64,000 bases of DNA from Trachythela sp. YZ-2020 (GCA_016169945.1 JADLSH010000217.1:2666001-2730000), one strand, 5' to 3'; shown: positions 46,241 through 60,309, counted from the first letter of the stretch. Made by a program: numbers and translations. The notes: generated from the sequence alone by a model not told the origin.

Positions 46241-47115
46241 GCTATTGCAATAAGCGCCTATTATTTCAAGATTACGCCTAAGATAAATTATATCAGCAGG
46301 AGCGAAGATTACTGGCGCTACGGATTACAATATAGAAAAAAACAACATTTGAAGTCATTGGTTCCAGTAAATCTGAGAAAAACGCTGCAGTTAACGGCGA
46401 ACACTGCAAAAATGCAGTAGCAGACATTTCGTTTCCAAATTATCGAGTTTATATAGCCAACGTACGTTCAGTACACTGCAGTTGAATGCCACTGTGGGCG
46501 TGCATGGTAGCATGGACATGCTGCGTGGTTCTCGAGCTGTTATTGCCAATGAGTTATGTTAAACATTTCAATTTACCTTTGTCTGATGGTATCAGAAACT
46601 ATAATAACCAGAAAAATAAGCTGGGTATTGTTATTCCAAACATTGCTTTGGATACCGTTGCTATAAACTGCAGTAACAAATAGTTATAAATGGAAAGACT
46701 TCCTTTTACAATCCTTGTAATTATGAACGTTATCTTTTGCATTTAGCTGAATTTATTGTAGCTAATATAGGTTCTATAAATTCAATAAACGAATTAAATG
46801 CGACATTGTGCTGTCATGATAAATATACATGACATGCACTCTATATAAAAGTGGGAGTCAATAGAAATCTAGTTTGTATACTGTAAAAATGGAGTATATA
46901 GAAATCAAGTCTTTATTCAAATGCAGTCTACAGAAGCATCCTAAAAATTCATGTGAATAGAATGGCTGTTGAATTCATGTTGGAATATGGCCAATTTAAA
47001 GTAGTTGCTGAAAAATTTCGAGTCACACGATACAGGATCTATAAACCCTTACATTATAGTAAGACATTTGCTATTCACTGTTATTGAAATTTTGCAATTT
47101 CATGCATGCTTGCAA

Positions 47116-48144
47116 TTAAGCTGGCTTCACTATAGCCAAAACTGACACAATTCTTGGAAAACACAAAAAACTGACACAATTCTTCGAAATGCAATTTCCC
47201 CCACCATGCGATGTATCGTTAGGAATACTCAATTTAGTTAAAGGAATACTCAATTGTGTACTCAAAAGTGGTCGTTTAATCACTAATATCAATGTTTGGG
47301 ATCTTGATCTTTCAAAACGTATCATGAATGTTTGTATATCAATTCCTCGACAAGTACCGTCTTTTATTTGCAAACATATAAACACATTTGCTACATGCAA
47401 TTTTGTTACCCGAGATAATGGTTTAGTCAAACAAACCCGCTAATGATAATATGATCTCAAAGTAAATCAATTTCACCGCTTTGTCCACTAAAGAAACAAA
47501 TATATGGGCAGTTTAAGTGTTATAATAACTTGTAATTGAACACTCATATTTTGTCCTATACGTAATCATTATCCCTCCTGAGAAAACCATACCAAAATCA
47601 CAAATCATGGGCATGCATGCATTCACCGTTATGCATAACAAACAAATGAATACCGAATTGCTTGTTATCTACACCAATCATATATAAACAGTTTAATGCG
47701 TCTATATATTTCGTGATGGTCTACATTCTACCCTTTTGAGATTTCTATATGATTAGAAATTAGTGGACTTGGATATTCAAATCAATTTGTAAAACTACAA
47801 GTGTGTAATTTTTGTAGCAATGAGCATCATCTTTACAGAGTTTACCTATACTATATTTAGGGTTGAATGTACCAATTTTTATACCATTTCATTGATATAA
47901 ATGTTCTTATATATAATATCAGGGCATTCGAGGACTTGTAAATTGAAATCAATATTTCCTTGAGTGTGTAATTTTAAAAGCATCACTAAATGCTACGCGA
48001 AATATGTAAGCACTCTTGTTGATATGAAATGATGGAGATAAATTATTCTTTATGGTTATGATAGCAAAACACTTGCGAAAACTTACCGCCAATATCGAAC
48101 AAAAGCCCAGAGCTTCCAAACAGGAGAATTATATATTGCATCAT
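47116..48144 (-). CDS. Candidate small secreted protein gene in R (unit 4)
   Basis: Exon 1 48144-48087, donor GTAAGT, exon 2 from 47360 to a stop at 47116, nearly identical to unit 1 (final residue A for T). The TATA-like block lies upstream near 48310. Confidence 0.3.
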
Positions 48145-48857
48145 TCTCAAAGCAATGAGAAAAAAGCAGTTGAATATCGCAAACTTCTCTAGCAACAGTT
48201 AATTCCGATTGCAGATGAAATTTAACCCGATAAAAATATTGAACCGCTCGATACTATGTCACTCTTATAGCCTTAGTCTTTGACTTCCCCTGACGGACGT
48301 TCAAGTCAAGAATATAAACTGCACGTCTGTTGTTTGGACAAATATTCCTGCGCAATTATTCATGGGAATGTGTAGTTCGTGCTATAATTTGCTGTATGCA
48401 TGGAACACCATTATACGAAACTCAATTATTTTTTTTTTCCAAAAAAGGAGAGGCATATTTGATAGAGTGGGAGGTAGCAGATTTTAAATCGTCCCTGAGT
48501 AATAACGATTACACTTTAACAGTTTATTTAGGAATATATATTTTGTTATTATTGTTAAGTTATGTTCATAATAGTTCATATAATAATAAGGTAAATAGTT
48601 GTGATTTTAGTTCAGTTAGCCAACGATATGATTAAGATAATACATCTTCCAGTAATACCATATCATATAGCATAATTAATTAATTATTATTCTGACCAAT
48701 TGTAATTTAGCACCTTGTAACATTAACGCACTTAAAGTGGCTCGATATAGTAATCACAAATACTCTATTCAAGAATCGCGAAAACAAAACTTCATACTAT
48801 ATGAACGAGTCCGTCTGACTTTTGCGCGCGCGGGAATATTAACGAATAATCTGTAGT

Positions 48858-49585
48858 TCAAACGAAGATCTTCAAGCTGAATTACAACATTTAAAGGAAG
48901 TTTTTGACATAAACAGCTTCTCCAAATCATTTGTGCGCAACGTAATCGAACGATCCAGCAGACCCAGAACGAAGATATCCAGTGTAAATGAGGACAAAAA
49001 AGTTATTGCCACCAGTCCGTACATCAAAGGCACGTCAGAAAGAATTGAGAGAATTTTAAGACCCTATAACATCTCGGTGGCGCATAAACCTTCAACAACT
49101 TTACGGAACGTGTTAACTAAGGTGACAGATTCAACACCAAAGAATTCTCGATTGGGAGCAATCTACAGAATAACGTGTGCTGAATGCCCTGCTAGCTATT
49201 TTCGTGAAAGAATGCAGAATTAAAGAACATAAACGCTGTTTGGCAAACAAAAATTTCGAGCGGTTCACTATATATGACCACCATGATACACCAAATGGAC
49301 TGGGAAGGAGATACCTGCTTGCAATTCAGATCAAATTTCGACCAGAGAATCTTTTTAGGAAGTTGGTATACGGAGATCGAAAAGAACATCATTCATATAT
49401 GCCGCGATATGCCAGGCGCGTACTTTAGTTTAATTGAAATGAACGTGCGGGCACAGAATGTCAAAGCACGCGAAAACAACGACGCAATCATGCAGCTGAC
49501 GCCAGATGAAAATTTATAATAAACCGTCAAGTCTTTGAAAATGGTTTCCGTGGAGGAAACCGAAACGTTAGACAAAATAAAAAAA
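48858..49585 (+). pseudogene. Penelope-like element, C-terminal relic (unit 4)
   Basis: This is the same fragment and frameshift as in units 1 and 2. The first frame is 48933-49223; the end of the domain is in 49274-49519. Compared with unit 1 it reads HQMDWEGDTC where unit 1 has DQIYWEGDTC, closer to the usual family sequence. Confidence 0.75.
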
Positions 49586-50211
49586 CAATTATATAAATAA
49601 TCTAGAAGAACAATACAAATAAATGAATAAACCTGGATTCAAACCCTTCAACAATATTAACGAAATAACTTACAAAATGATCTGTCTTTAGCAGTTGCTC
49701 GCGCCATCTCGCGTCATTGCGCGTGTTATATACCGTCTCATGTCAATTGCTGACGTCATTGAAGAATTCCATTTTTGAAAAACAATGCGCTATATCTCAT
49801 TATTTTGTCGGGTGACCTATGTTCAAATTTTGCATGCTGTATTACACCGGAAACATCTTTCATTGTACCAAAAATAAAAAATTCTGTCCGGCAAAACAAT
49901 TTTTATGGAAGAAAACGACATTCTTGCTTTTCTCAAAAAAACGGCATTACAGATTCTTTTTATATTTTGGTTATTGTTTAGTTTGTCTTGTAAGAAAATA
50001 ATGCACGAAAAACAATTGGGGGTCACCATGCTTCGTTTCCAACTACACGAGGCGATAGGCTATTTTAGAGCGAATATTGTACGCGTATGTTGCCATAGCA
50101 ACGAACTGTGTCTTACTAAAACATGCTTTTCGACGGTAACGAAAGCAAATATGAATTGTAGCAAGTGAAATTACTGCGCTATATGCGGCTACAGTAGCGT
50201 ACAATGTATTC

Positions 50212-50922
50212 GTGCAAGACGCAAGCGAGAAAGATCCGCCAGACTCATCGAAGCAAGCAGATGCCTTCGCCGAACGAAGTTATCAGCGACGCATTGTTAA
50301 TCGCGATGTTTTAAAGGGCTTACCGAATAAATACAACCCTTTTCCTACAGTGGTTGTGCAAAGAAAAAAACAAATGACTTTCTTCGATTCAAGAGTGCTC
50401 TGCGAAATCACGAGGAAAGCGCAAAGACACCAGTGGTGGGAAGACTGCCAGTGCCGGAGAGAACATCATGATGACGAAGCAAAAGTTCGATGGAATTGTT
50501 TTAAATGCGGAAGAAAGGGACATGAAAGCACGGAGTGTTGGTCGAACACGTCGTATAGATGGTGTAATAACTGTAAGAGTAAAACCCACGAGACGACGAA
50601 TTGCAGCAAGAAGAAAGATGCGGTGAAGACAGCAGCTGAGAAGACAACGCCACGTGAGAACAATGAACATACGTTTGCCTTTATATCCAAGGGCACAAAT
50701 AATAAAGCAGGTATAAATAATAAGAGAATAAATTCTAGTTTATTAGTAGATACTGAAGCCACAAGTCACATTATAAATGACAATTCCAAATTTGTGGACT
50801 TTGATAAGGAATTTAATCCTAGTGCGCATTTCATAGAAGTCGCTGATTGCAGTAAAGCCAACGTAGTATTAGGTAAAGGAAATGCAAAAGTTAAACTTGA
50901 TGACGTAAAAAATGCACGTTAA
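50212..50922 (+). pseudogene. Copia gag-protease frame with a mutated protease site (unit 4)
   Basis: A 236-codon frame is open from gag into protease. Gag ends with two CCHC zinc knuckles (CFKCGRKGHESTEC and CNNCKSKTHETTNC, both CX2CX4HX4C), which bind the element RNA. The protease active site reads LLVDTEATSH, with E in place of the G of the DTG triad seen in units 1, 2 and 5. The start of gag is out of frame because of a stop upstream. The protein would be defective. Confidence 0.85.
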
Positions 50923-51296
50923 ATAATTTTAAATAGGCATAGGCATTTTAAATAGTTATGTTCCGTCCTATGAGCAGAAAATTTTTTCAGTGCATGCTGC
51001 AATAGAGAGGGTGATTAGTATTAATTTAGATAAGTTGGTGAAACAGCTGCTCAAATGTCCTGATGGCACAACGTTTGAAATGGAACAAAAAGTAGGTTAT
51101 ATTATTTAAATAGTATTTCATCCCCTAAAAATAGTGCATGTTTTCTGCATGAGTGGCATAAAATCCTTGGTCAATGTAATTATGGTGATGTTCAACTACG
51201 ATGAAGTAGAGTGCAAAGTCTGCACTGAAGGTAAGATGTGCCAATTTAGGAAAGATCCCCAGATGAAAAAGCAACTGCTCCATTACATTTTGTGCA

Positions 51297-51940
51297 TTGC
51301 GACCTGGCTGCCCTGTTGATCCTGTAGGAAAAGATGGCTTTAAGTATGCTTTGTCATTTGTTGATGACTATTCAGGGATTATTATGGTCTATTTTCTTCA
51401 ATGTAAGAGTGACACCTCAGAGACATTACAGGCTTACAGCAATTCTTGGCTGATACTGCTCCATTTGGGAGGGTTAAGCGTGTCAGGAGTGACAATGGCA
51501 CAGAATTCACTGGTCAAAAATTAAAATATATTCTTCGGGAAAATAGGATAAGGCATGAGACTAGTGCACCGTATTCCCCACATCAGAATGGAACAGTGAA
51601 AAGAGAATGGTTGAGTCTTTTCAATACGGCTAGATGTTTGTTGCTTGAGGCAAACTTGCGAAAGTCCATGTGGACTTATGCTGTGATGGCAACAGCCTAC
51701 ATTAGAAATCGTTGTTTTAATGTGAGATTCGTCAAAACTCCTTATGAGGCGTTTACGGGGTCTAAACATAATTTGAGCGATATGCATGTCTTTGGTTCTG
51801 TTTGTTACGCATATGTGCAAAATGCAAAGAAATTAGATCCTAGAAGTAAACCGGGTATATTTGTGGGATATGATGAAATAATTCCTGCATATCTTGTCTT
51901 TTATCCTGATTCCAATAAGGTTGAACATGTAAGGTGTTAG
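51297..51940 (+). pseudogene. Copia integrase fragment (unit 4)
   Basis: Frames 51297-51524 and 51446-51940 overlap at the array-wide frameshift. VDDYSG, RSDNGTEF and PHQNGTVKREW mark the DDE core. The tail ends NKVEHVRC before a stop shared with units 1 and 2. Confidence 0.85.
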
Positions 51941-53959
51941 AAAATTTTCAGTGAGAGCAACAATGAATCTAAAGTTGATTCAGATGAGGAGGAAGGGGGA
52001 CCTCTGCCCTGTAAAGTGAATGTGCCTATTGCTAGAGAGAGTACAACCTCAGCCCAAGAGAAATAGTACAGAGAGTGTAGATGATGAGGCACGGTGCCGT
52101 AGTCGAACTCGTACTAAGCCAACTTATTTGAATGAATATGTAACTGGTAAGGTTGTTGATGATGCAGCAACTTGTGCAGTTGATTACTGCTATAGAACAC
52201 ATGACATCCCAACTACCTATTCCCAAGCAGTACATTCTCCTGAGAGAAGTAAATGGGAAAAAGCCATGAATGATGAAATTGGGACCTTGGAAGGCAATTG
52301 TTGTCATTTGGGAGTTGGTCCCACCCCCAAAAGGCATTGAGGTTTATGTGTTTATGCCGTTAAGACGGGGCCAAATAAGGCTGAAACACACCAAGCTCAT
52401 TACGTAGCTAAAAGCTACTTGCAGATTCCTGGTATTGATTACCATGAAACTTTTTCCCCAACCGCTCGGATGAGCTCTATTCGTTTTACTACAGCACGAA
52501 ATTCAAAATGATATATGCTTGTCTACCAGATGGACGTAAAAACAGCCTATTTAAATGCCCCAATGGACTGTGAGATTTTTATGGAACAGCCAGAAGGATA
52601 TGAAAGAGTAGGAAAAATGGCGAGAGGTTAGTGTGTAAGTTGAATAAGTATTTTATGGCCTTAAGGAGAGTCGCGAAATTGGAATAACATGCTACATGAT
52701 TATTTTTTAAAGGAGAGTTTCACTCAATCACATGATCACCCATGTGTTTACATTCGTAACGGTGGTACAAATGAATTATCATTTTGGTTGACGATCTCAT
52801 AATTTCTGCTAGCAATGAAATTCTATTGCAGAGTGTGAAATATTCTTTAAGTAGTAGATTTAGAATGAAGGTGCAATTAAAATGAGTCAAAAGCAATATA
52901 TTGAGAAATATGCAGAATGCAAGTCAAAAGCAGAATGCAAGTCAAAGGTGACCCCAACGGTACTAGGTCTAGACCTAGATAAGGTTGTGGATACGGAATC
53001 GCCCAAATTGAAAGATCCAATTTTTTATAGAGCGCTAGTAGGAAGTTTGATATATGTGATGACAGGTACGAATTTCGTTCCAAAAAAGCTATCATCCCAT
53101 GCTGTCGACCCACGCTCCCACGAAATTTTGATAGCCAAAACAAAATGGTTTCTTGTAAATTTTCCTTTGCAAAAGAAGAGAAAATGTCCAAATAATTGTC
53201 AAAAAAAGATAGTGACTGGACCAAAAAGGCCACGAAAAAATACAAAACCATCTTCAACGAGTATTTATTGTTTCCTTAAAAGTTAAATTATGTGTTTTTG
53301 AATCATTCTTACAGGCCACAAGTCTTGGCTAACTTCTCCGATTTTTGTGATTTTAATGTTTTATAAAACAATTGTTGGATTCGGCTTACGCATAATATCA
53401 ATAATTATTCAGACCTCCGTTAATGTTATCAGGCTCAGCTTCACTTAGGTAGATAACAATGACGTCAGTCTAAATTATTCTTGATATAAAGCTTAGCCTC
53501 GTCCAATATTGTTTAATACCTAATATAATAGTCTAAATATGTCCTGTCTCTAAGAATCTCCATTGCACAGTAAATAGATGTAAAGAACATTTTGTATATA
53601 TTAATGAACAGTTATACTTCGTTCTGCTTTCACTGCTTGAATTTGTCGTTTTTAGCTTTGTTCAGTTTCTTATTGTATTAAAATCATTTGTTTATACGAA
53701 CGACGCAAATATTTTACATCTCATAAATCTGTGTTTCTTCCTAATTCATATTTTTTTCGCTTATTTTATATGCTAAATTTTTCTTTAATGTGATTTCCAT
53801 GTTTTGTTTACAGTTTTTTTTATTAAATGCATCCGATTGGTCTATTTTTGTCACGTGATTGCTTTTATATTCACTGTAAAAGCACATGTTTCACCCCGAC
53901 ACACTCTACTAACTTCCAGGGAAGGGCTTTCGCTCGAATTGTATTTTTGTATTTTTCAG

Positions 53960-54173
53960 GTTATGGAACTCAACCGCCGCATCTTCGCTAGACTCAACCT
54001 ACACTGGCACCGCACGTTCGAGATAATAATGGGTTTTAGCATGTAAGTTCGAAAAGGGACTGGGATTGAGGTTTTCGGGATTTTTCAGATCTATTTGCCC
54101 AATGGTTCTCGTGAAAATATCCATTTCAGATAAAGATCAGTCAAACGAGTTTCCACTCTTAGACGCTAATTGA
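53960..54173 (+). CDS. Candidate two-exon ORF with a 46-nt intron (unit 5)
   Basis: The splice layout is conserved: ATG at 54029, first segment to 54042, 46-base intron, second segment 54089-54173 ending in TGA. The upstream acceptor is GTATTTTTCAG near 53959. Confidence 0.25.
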
Positions 54174-56000
54174 GCTATTGCAATAAGCGCCTATTATTTC
54201 AAGATTACGCCTAAGATAAATTATATCAGCAGGAGAGAAGATTACTGGCGCTACGGATTACAATATAGAAAAAAACAACATTTGAAGTCATTGGTTCCAG
54301 TAAATCTGAGAAAAACGCTGCAGTTAACGGCGAACACTGCAAAAATGCAGTAGCAGACATTTCGTTTCCAAATTATCGAGTTTATATAGCCAACGTACGT
54401 TCAGTACACTGCAGTTGAATGCCACTGTGGGCGTGCATGGGAGCATGGACATGCTGCATGGTTCTCGAGCTGTTATTGCCAATGTTATGTTAAACATTTC
54501 AATTTACCTTTGTCTGATGGTATCAGAAACTATAATAACCAGCACAATAAGCTGGGTATTGTTATTCCAAACATTGTTTTGGATACCGTTGCTATAAACT
54601 GCAGTAACAAATAGTTATAAATGGAAAGACTTCCTTTTACAATCCTTGTAATTATGAACGTTATCTTTTGCATTTAGCTGAATTTATTGTAGCTAATGTA
54701 GGTTCTATAAATTCAATAAACGAATTAAATTTGACATTGTGCTGTCATGATAAATATACATGATATGCACTCTATATAAAAGTGGGAGTCAATAGAAATC
54801 TAGTTTGTATACTGTAAAAATGGAGTATATAGAAATCAAGTCTTTATACAAATGCAGTCTACACAAGCATCCTAAAAATTCATGGGAATAGAATGGCTGT
54901 TGAATTCATGTTGGAATATGGCCAATTAATAGTAGTTGCTGAAAAATTTCGAGTCACACGATACAGGATCTATAAACCCTTGCTATTCACTGTTATTGCT
55001 ATTCACTGTTATTGAAATTTTGCAATTTCATGAATGCTTGCAATTAAGTTGGCTTCACTATAGCCAAAACTGACACAATTCTTGGAAAACACAAAAAACT
55101 GCCACAATTCTTCGAAATGCAATTTCCCCCACCATGCGATGTATCGGTAGGAATACTCAATTAAGTTAAAGGAATACTCAATTGTGTACTCAAAAGTGGT
55201 CGTTTAGTCACTAATATCAATGTTTGGGATCTTGATCTTTCAAAACGTATCATGAATGTTTGTATATCAATTTTGTTACCCGAGATAATGGTTTAGTCAA
55301 ACAAACCCGCTAATGATAATATGATCTCAAAGTAAATCAATTTCACCGCTTTGTCCACTAAAGAAACAAATATATGGGCAGTTTAAGTATTATCAAAAGC
55401 TAAAATTGTTTTGAGAAAGATAAAAAGATGTTATAATAACTTGTAATTGAACACTCATATTTTGTCCTATACGTAATCATTATCCCTCCTGAGAAAACCA
55501 TAATAAAATCACAAATCATGGGCATGCATGCATTCACCGTTACGCATATAGCAAACAAATGAATACCGAATTGCTTGTTATCTACACCAATCATATATAA
55601 ACAGTTTAACGCGTCTATATATTTCGTGTTGGTCTACATTCTACCCTTTTGAGAATTCTATATGATTAGAAATTAGTGGACTTGGATATTCAAATCAATT
55701 TGTAAAACTACAAGTGTGTAATTTTTGTAGCAATGAGCATCATCTTTACAGAGTTTACCTATACTATATTTAGGGATTGAATGTACCAATTTTTATACCA
55801 TTTCATTGATATAAATGTTCTTATATATAATATCAGGGCATTCGAGGACTTGTAAATTGAAATCAATATTTCCTTGAGTGTGTAATTTTAAAAGCATCAC
55901 TAAATGCTACGCGAAACATGTAAGCACTCTGGTTGATATGAAATGATGGAGATAAATTATTCTTTATGGTTATGATAGCAAAACACTTGCGAAAACTTAC

Positions 56001-56058
56001 CGCCAATATCGAACAAAAGCCCAGAGCTTCCAAACAGGAGAATTATATATTGCATCAT
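56001..56058 (-). pseudogene. Orphan signal-peptide-like exon of R (unit 5)
   Basis: Exon 1 is intact (start codon at 56058, donor GTAAGT), but a deletion near 55270 removes the exon-2 acceptor and the DGTCRGID coding block. This copy could not make the predicted two-exon product. Confidence 0.4.
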
Positions 56059-56778
56059 TCTCAAAGCAATGAGAAAAAGCAGTTGAATATCGCAAACTTC
56101 TCTAGCAACAGTTAATTCCGATTGCAGATGAAATTTAACCCGATAAAAATATTGAACCGCTCGATACTATGTCACTCTTAGAATCTTAGTTAGTCTTTGA
56201 CTTCCCCTGACGGACGTTCAAGTCAAGAATATAAACTGCACGTCTGTTGTTTGGACAAATATTCCTGCGCAATTATTCATGGGAATGTGTAGTTAGTGCT
56301 GTAATTTGCTGTATGCATGGAACACCATTATACGAAACTTAATTTTTTTTTTCCAAAAAAGGAGAGGCATATTTGAGAGAGTGGGAGGTAGCAGATTTTA
56401 AATCGTCCCTGACCAATAACGATTACACTTTAACAGTTTATTTAGGAATATATATTTTGTTATTATTGTTAAGTTATGTTAATAATAGTTCATATAATAA
56501 TAAGGTAATTAGTTGTGATTTTATTTCAGTTAGCCAACGATATGATTAAGATAATACATCTTCCAGTAATACCATATCATATAGCATAATAAATTATTAT
56601 TCTGACCAATTGTAATTTAGCACCTTGTAACATTAACGCACTTAAAGTGGCTCGATATAGTAATCACAAAAACTCTATTCAAGAATCGCGAAAACAAAAC
56701 TTCATACTATATGAACGAGTCCGTGTGACTTTTGCGCGCGCGGGAATATTAACGAATAATCTGTAGTTCAAACGAAGA

Positions 56779-57490
56779 TCTTCAAGCTGAATTACAACAT
56801 TTAAAGGAAGTTTTTGACATAAACAGCTACTCCAAATCATTTGTGCGCAACGTAATCGAACGATCCAGCAGACCCAGAACGAAGATATCCAGTGTAAATG
56901 AGGACAAAAAAGTTATTGCCACCATTCCGTACATCAAAGGCACGTCAGAAAGAATTGAGAGAATTTTAAGACCCTATAATATCTCGGTGGCGCATAAACC
57001 TTCAACAACTTTACGGAACGTGTTAACTAAGGTGACAGATTCAACACCAAAGAATTCTCGATTAGGAGCAATCTACAGAATAACGTGTGCTGAATGCCCT
57101 GCTAGCTATTTTCGTGAAAGAATGCACAATTAAAGAACATAAACGCTGTTTGGCAAACAAAAATTTCGAGCGGTTGACTATATATGACCACCAGATACAC
57201 CAAATGGACTGGGAAGGAGATACCTGCTTGCAATTCAGATCAAATTTCGACCAGAGAATCTTTTTAGGAAGTTGGTATGCGGAGACCGAAAAGAAGAGCA
57301 TTCATATATACCGCGATATGCCAGGCGCGTACTTTAGTTTAATTGAAATGAACGTTCGGGCACAGAATGTCAAAGCACGCGAAAACAACGACGCAATCAT
57401 GCAGCTGACGCCAGATGAAAATTTATAATAAACCGTCAAGTCTTTGAAAATGGTTTCCGTGGAGGAAACCGAAACCTTAGACAAAAAAAA
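56779..57490 (+). pseudogene. Penelope-like element, C-terminal relic (unit 5)
   Basis: The frame at 56843-57133 covers the linker and the beginning of the GIY-YIG domain. The remainder is in 57087-57428 after the shared frameshift. It lies immediately behind the point where the Copia 5' LTR is cut short. Confidence 0.75.
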
Positions 57491-58525
57491 ATTATATAAA
57501 TAATCTAGAAGAACAATACAAATAAAAAAATAAACCTGGATTCAAACCCTTCAACAATATTAACGAAATAACTTACAAAATGATCTGTCTTGAGCAGTTG
57601 CTCGCGCCATCTCGCGTCATTGCGCGTATTATATACCGTCTCATGTCAATTGCTGGCGTCATTGAAAAATTCCATTTTTGAAACACAATGCGCTATATCT
57701 CATTATTTTGTCCGGTGACCTATGTTCAAATTTTACATGCTGTATTACACCGCAAACATCTTTCATTGTACCAAAAATAAAAAATTCTTTCCGGCAAAAC
57801 AATTTTTATGGAAGAAAACGATATTCTTGCTTTTCTCAAAAAAACGGCATTACAGATTTTTTTTATATTATGGTTATTGTTTAGTCTGTCTTGTAAGAAA
57901 ATAATGCAGGAAAAACAATTGGGGGTCACCATGCTTCGTTTCCAACTGCACGAGGCGATAGGCTATTTTAGAATGAATTTTGGACGCGTATGTCGCCATA
58001 GCAACGAACTGTGTGTTACTAAAACATGCTTTTCGACGGTAACGAAAGCAAATATTAATTGTAGTAAGTGAAATTCCTGCGCTATATGCGGCTACAGAAG
58101 CTGTACAATGTGTTCGTGCGAGACGCAAGCGAGAAAGATCCGCCAGACGTATCGAAGCAAGCAAATGCCTTCGCCGAACGAAGTTATCAGCGACGCATTG
58201 TTAATCGCGATGTTTTAAGGGCATACCGAATAAATACAACCGTTTGCTACGGTGGTTGTGCAAAGAAAAAAACAAATGACTTTCTCCGAATTCAAGAGCG
58301 CTCTGCGAAATCACGAGGAAAGCGCAAAGACACCAGTGGTGGGAAGACTGCCAGTGCCGGAGAGAACATCATGATGACGAAGCAAAAGTTCGATGGAATT
58401 GTTTTAAATGCGGAAGAAAGGGACATGAAAGCACGGAGTGTTGGTCGAACACGTCGTATAGATGGTGTAATAACTGTAAGAATAAAACCGACGAGACGAC
58501 GAATTGCAGCAAGAAGAAAGATGCG

Positions 58526-58828
58526 GTGAAGACAGCAGCTGAGAAGACAACGCCACGTGAGAACAATGAACATACGTTTGCCTTTATATCCAAGGGCACA
58601 AATAATAAAGCAGGTATAAATAATAAGAGAATAAATTCTAGTTTATTAGTAGATACTGGAGCCACAAGTCACATTATAAATGACAATTCCAAATTTGTGG
58701 ACTTTGATAAGGAATTTAATCCTAGTGCGCATTTCATAGAAGTCGCTGATTGCAGTAAAGCCAACGTAGTATTAGGTAAAGGAAATGCAAAAGTTAAACT
58801 TTATGACGTAAATGGTAATGCACGTTAA
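58526..58828 (+). pseudogene. Copia protease fragment (unit 5)
   Basis: It contains the intact active-site motif LLVDTGATSHI. The gag zinc knuckles just upstream (near 58400-58500) are in another frame, and the first cysteine cluster of the second knuckle is altered at one base. About 95 bases after the protease are deleted relative to unit 1. Confidence 0.8.
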
Positions 58829-59104
58829 ATAATGTTAAATGGGCATTGTATGTTCCGTCCTATGAGCAGAATATTTTTTCAGTGCATGCTGCGATAGAGC
58901 TACAAAAAGGTAGGTTATATTATTTAAATAGTATTTCATCCCCTAAAAATAGTGCATGTTTTCTGCATCAGTGGCATAAAATCCTTGGTCAATGTAATTA
59001 TGGCGATGTTCAACTATGATGAAGTAGAGTGCAAAGTCTGCACTGAAAGTAAGATGTGCCAATTTAGGAAAGATCCCCAGATGAAAAAGCAACTGCTCCA
59101 TTAG

Positions 59105-59879
59105 ATTTTGTGCATTGCGACCTGGCTGGTCCTATTGATCCTGTAGGAAGAGATGGCTTTAAGTATGCTTTGTCATTTGTTGATGACTATTCAGGGATTA
59201 TTATGGTCTATTTTCTTCAATGTAAGAGTGACACCTCAGAGACATTGCAGGCTTAGAGCAATTCTTGGCTGATACTGCTCCATTTGGGAGGGTTAAGCGT
59301 GTCAGGAGTGACAATGGCACAGAATTCACTAGTCAAAAACTAAAATCTATTCTTCGGGAAAATAGGATAAGGCGTGAGACTAGTGCACCGTATTCCCCAC
59401 ATCAGAATGGAACGGTGAAAAGAGCATGGTTAAGTCTTTTCAATATGGCTAGATGCTTGTTGCTTGAGGCAAACTTGCGAAAGTGCATTTGGACTTATGC
59501 TGCGATGGCAACAGCCCACATTAGAAATCGTGGTTTTAATGTGAGATTTGTCAAAACCCATTATGAGGCGTTTACGGGGTCTAAACATAATTTGAGCAAT
59601 ATGCATGTCTTTGGTTCTGCTTGTTACGCATATGTGCAAAATGCAAATAAATTAGATCCTAGAAGTAAACCGGGTATATTTGTGGGATATGATGAAAGAA
59701 TTCCTGCATATCTTGTCTTTTATCCTGATTCCAATAAGGTTGAACATGTAAGGAATTTTTTCAGTGAGAGCAACCATGATTCTAAAGTTGATTCAGATGA
59801 GCAGGAAGGGGGACCTCTGCCCTGTAAAGTGAATGTGCCTATTGCTAATGAGAATACAATCTCAGCCCAAGAGAAATAG
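59105..59879 (+). pseudogene. Copia integrase fragment (unit 5)
   Basis: HCDLAGP and VDDYSG lie in the first frame, which ends at a stop near 59255. RSDNGTEF, PHQNGTVKRAW and the tail are in the frame 59265-59879. The stop that ends the other copies after HVRC is missing here, so the tail is longer. The frameshift between the frames is the one shared by the whole array. Confidence 0.85.
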
Positions 59880-60309
59880 CACAGAGAGTGTAGATGATGA
59901 GGCACGATGCCCTAGTCGAACTCGTACTAAGCCAACTTATTTGAATGAATATGTAACTGGTAAGGTTGTTGATGATGCAGCAACTTGTGCAGTTGATTAC
60001 TGCTATAGAACACATGACATCCCAACTACCTATTCCCAAGCAGTACATTCTCCTGAGAGAAGTAAATGGAAAAAAGCCATGAATGATGAAATTGAGACCT
60101 TGGAAGGCAATTGTTGTTATTTGGGAGTTGGTGCCACCCCAAAAGGCCGTGAGGTTTATGGGTTTATGCCGTTAAGGCGGGACCAAATAAGGCTGAAACA
60201 AACAAAGCTCGTTACGTAGCTAAAAGCTACTTGCAGATTCCTGGTATTGATTACCATGAAACGTTTTCCCCAACCGCTCGGATGAGCTCTATTCGTTTTA
60301 CTTCAAGAT

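Larger units (their letters stand above)
45886..53071 (+). repeat. Tandem array unit 4
   Basis: It lacks the first roughly 740 bases of a unit and starts at TTTTATTAAATCCATCCG. The remainder is complete to the Copia break at 53071. It shares with unit 5 a longer Copia leader before gag than units 1 and 2 have. Confidence 0.9.
48553..53071 (+). mobile_element. Copia element 3 (unit 4), truncated, inactive
   Basis: The target site ATTAT (48548-48552) precedes the partial 5' LTR (48553-48733). The element contains the Penelope fragment, the best-preserved gag-protease frame of the array, integrase in two frames and broken reverse transcriptase to 53071. Confidence 0.9.
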
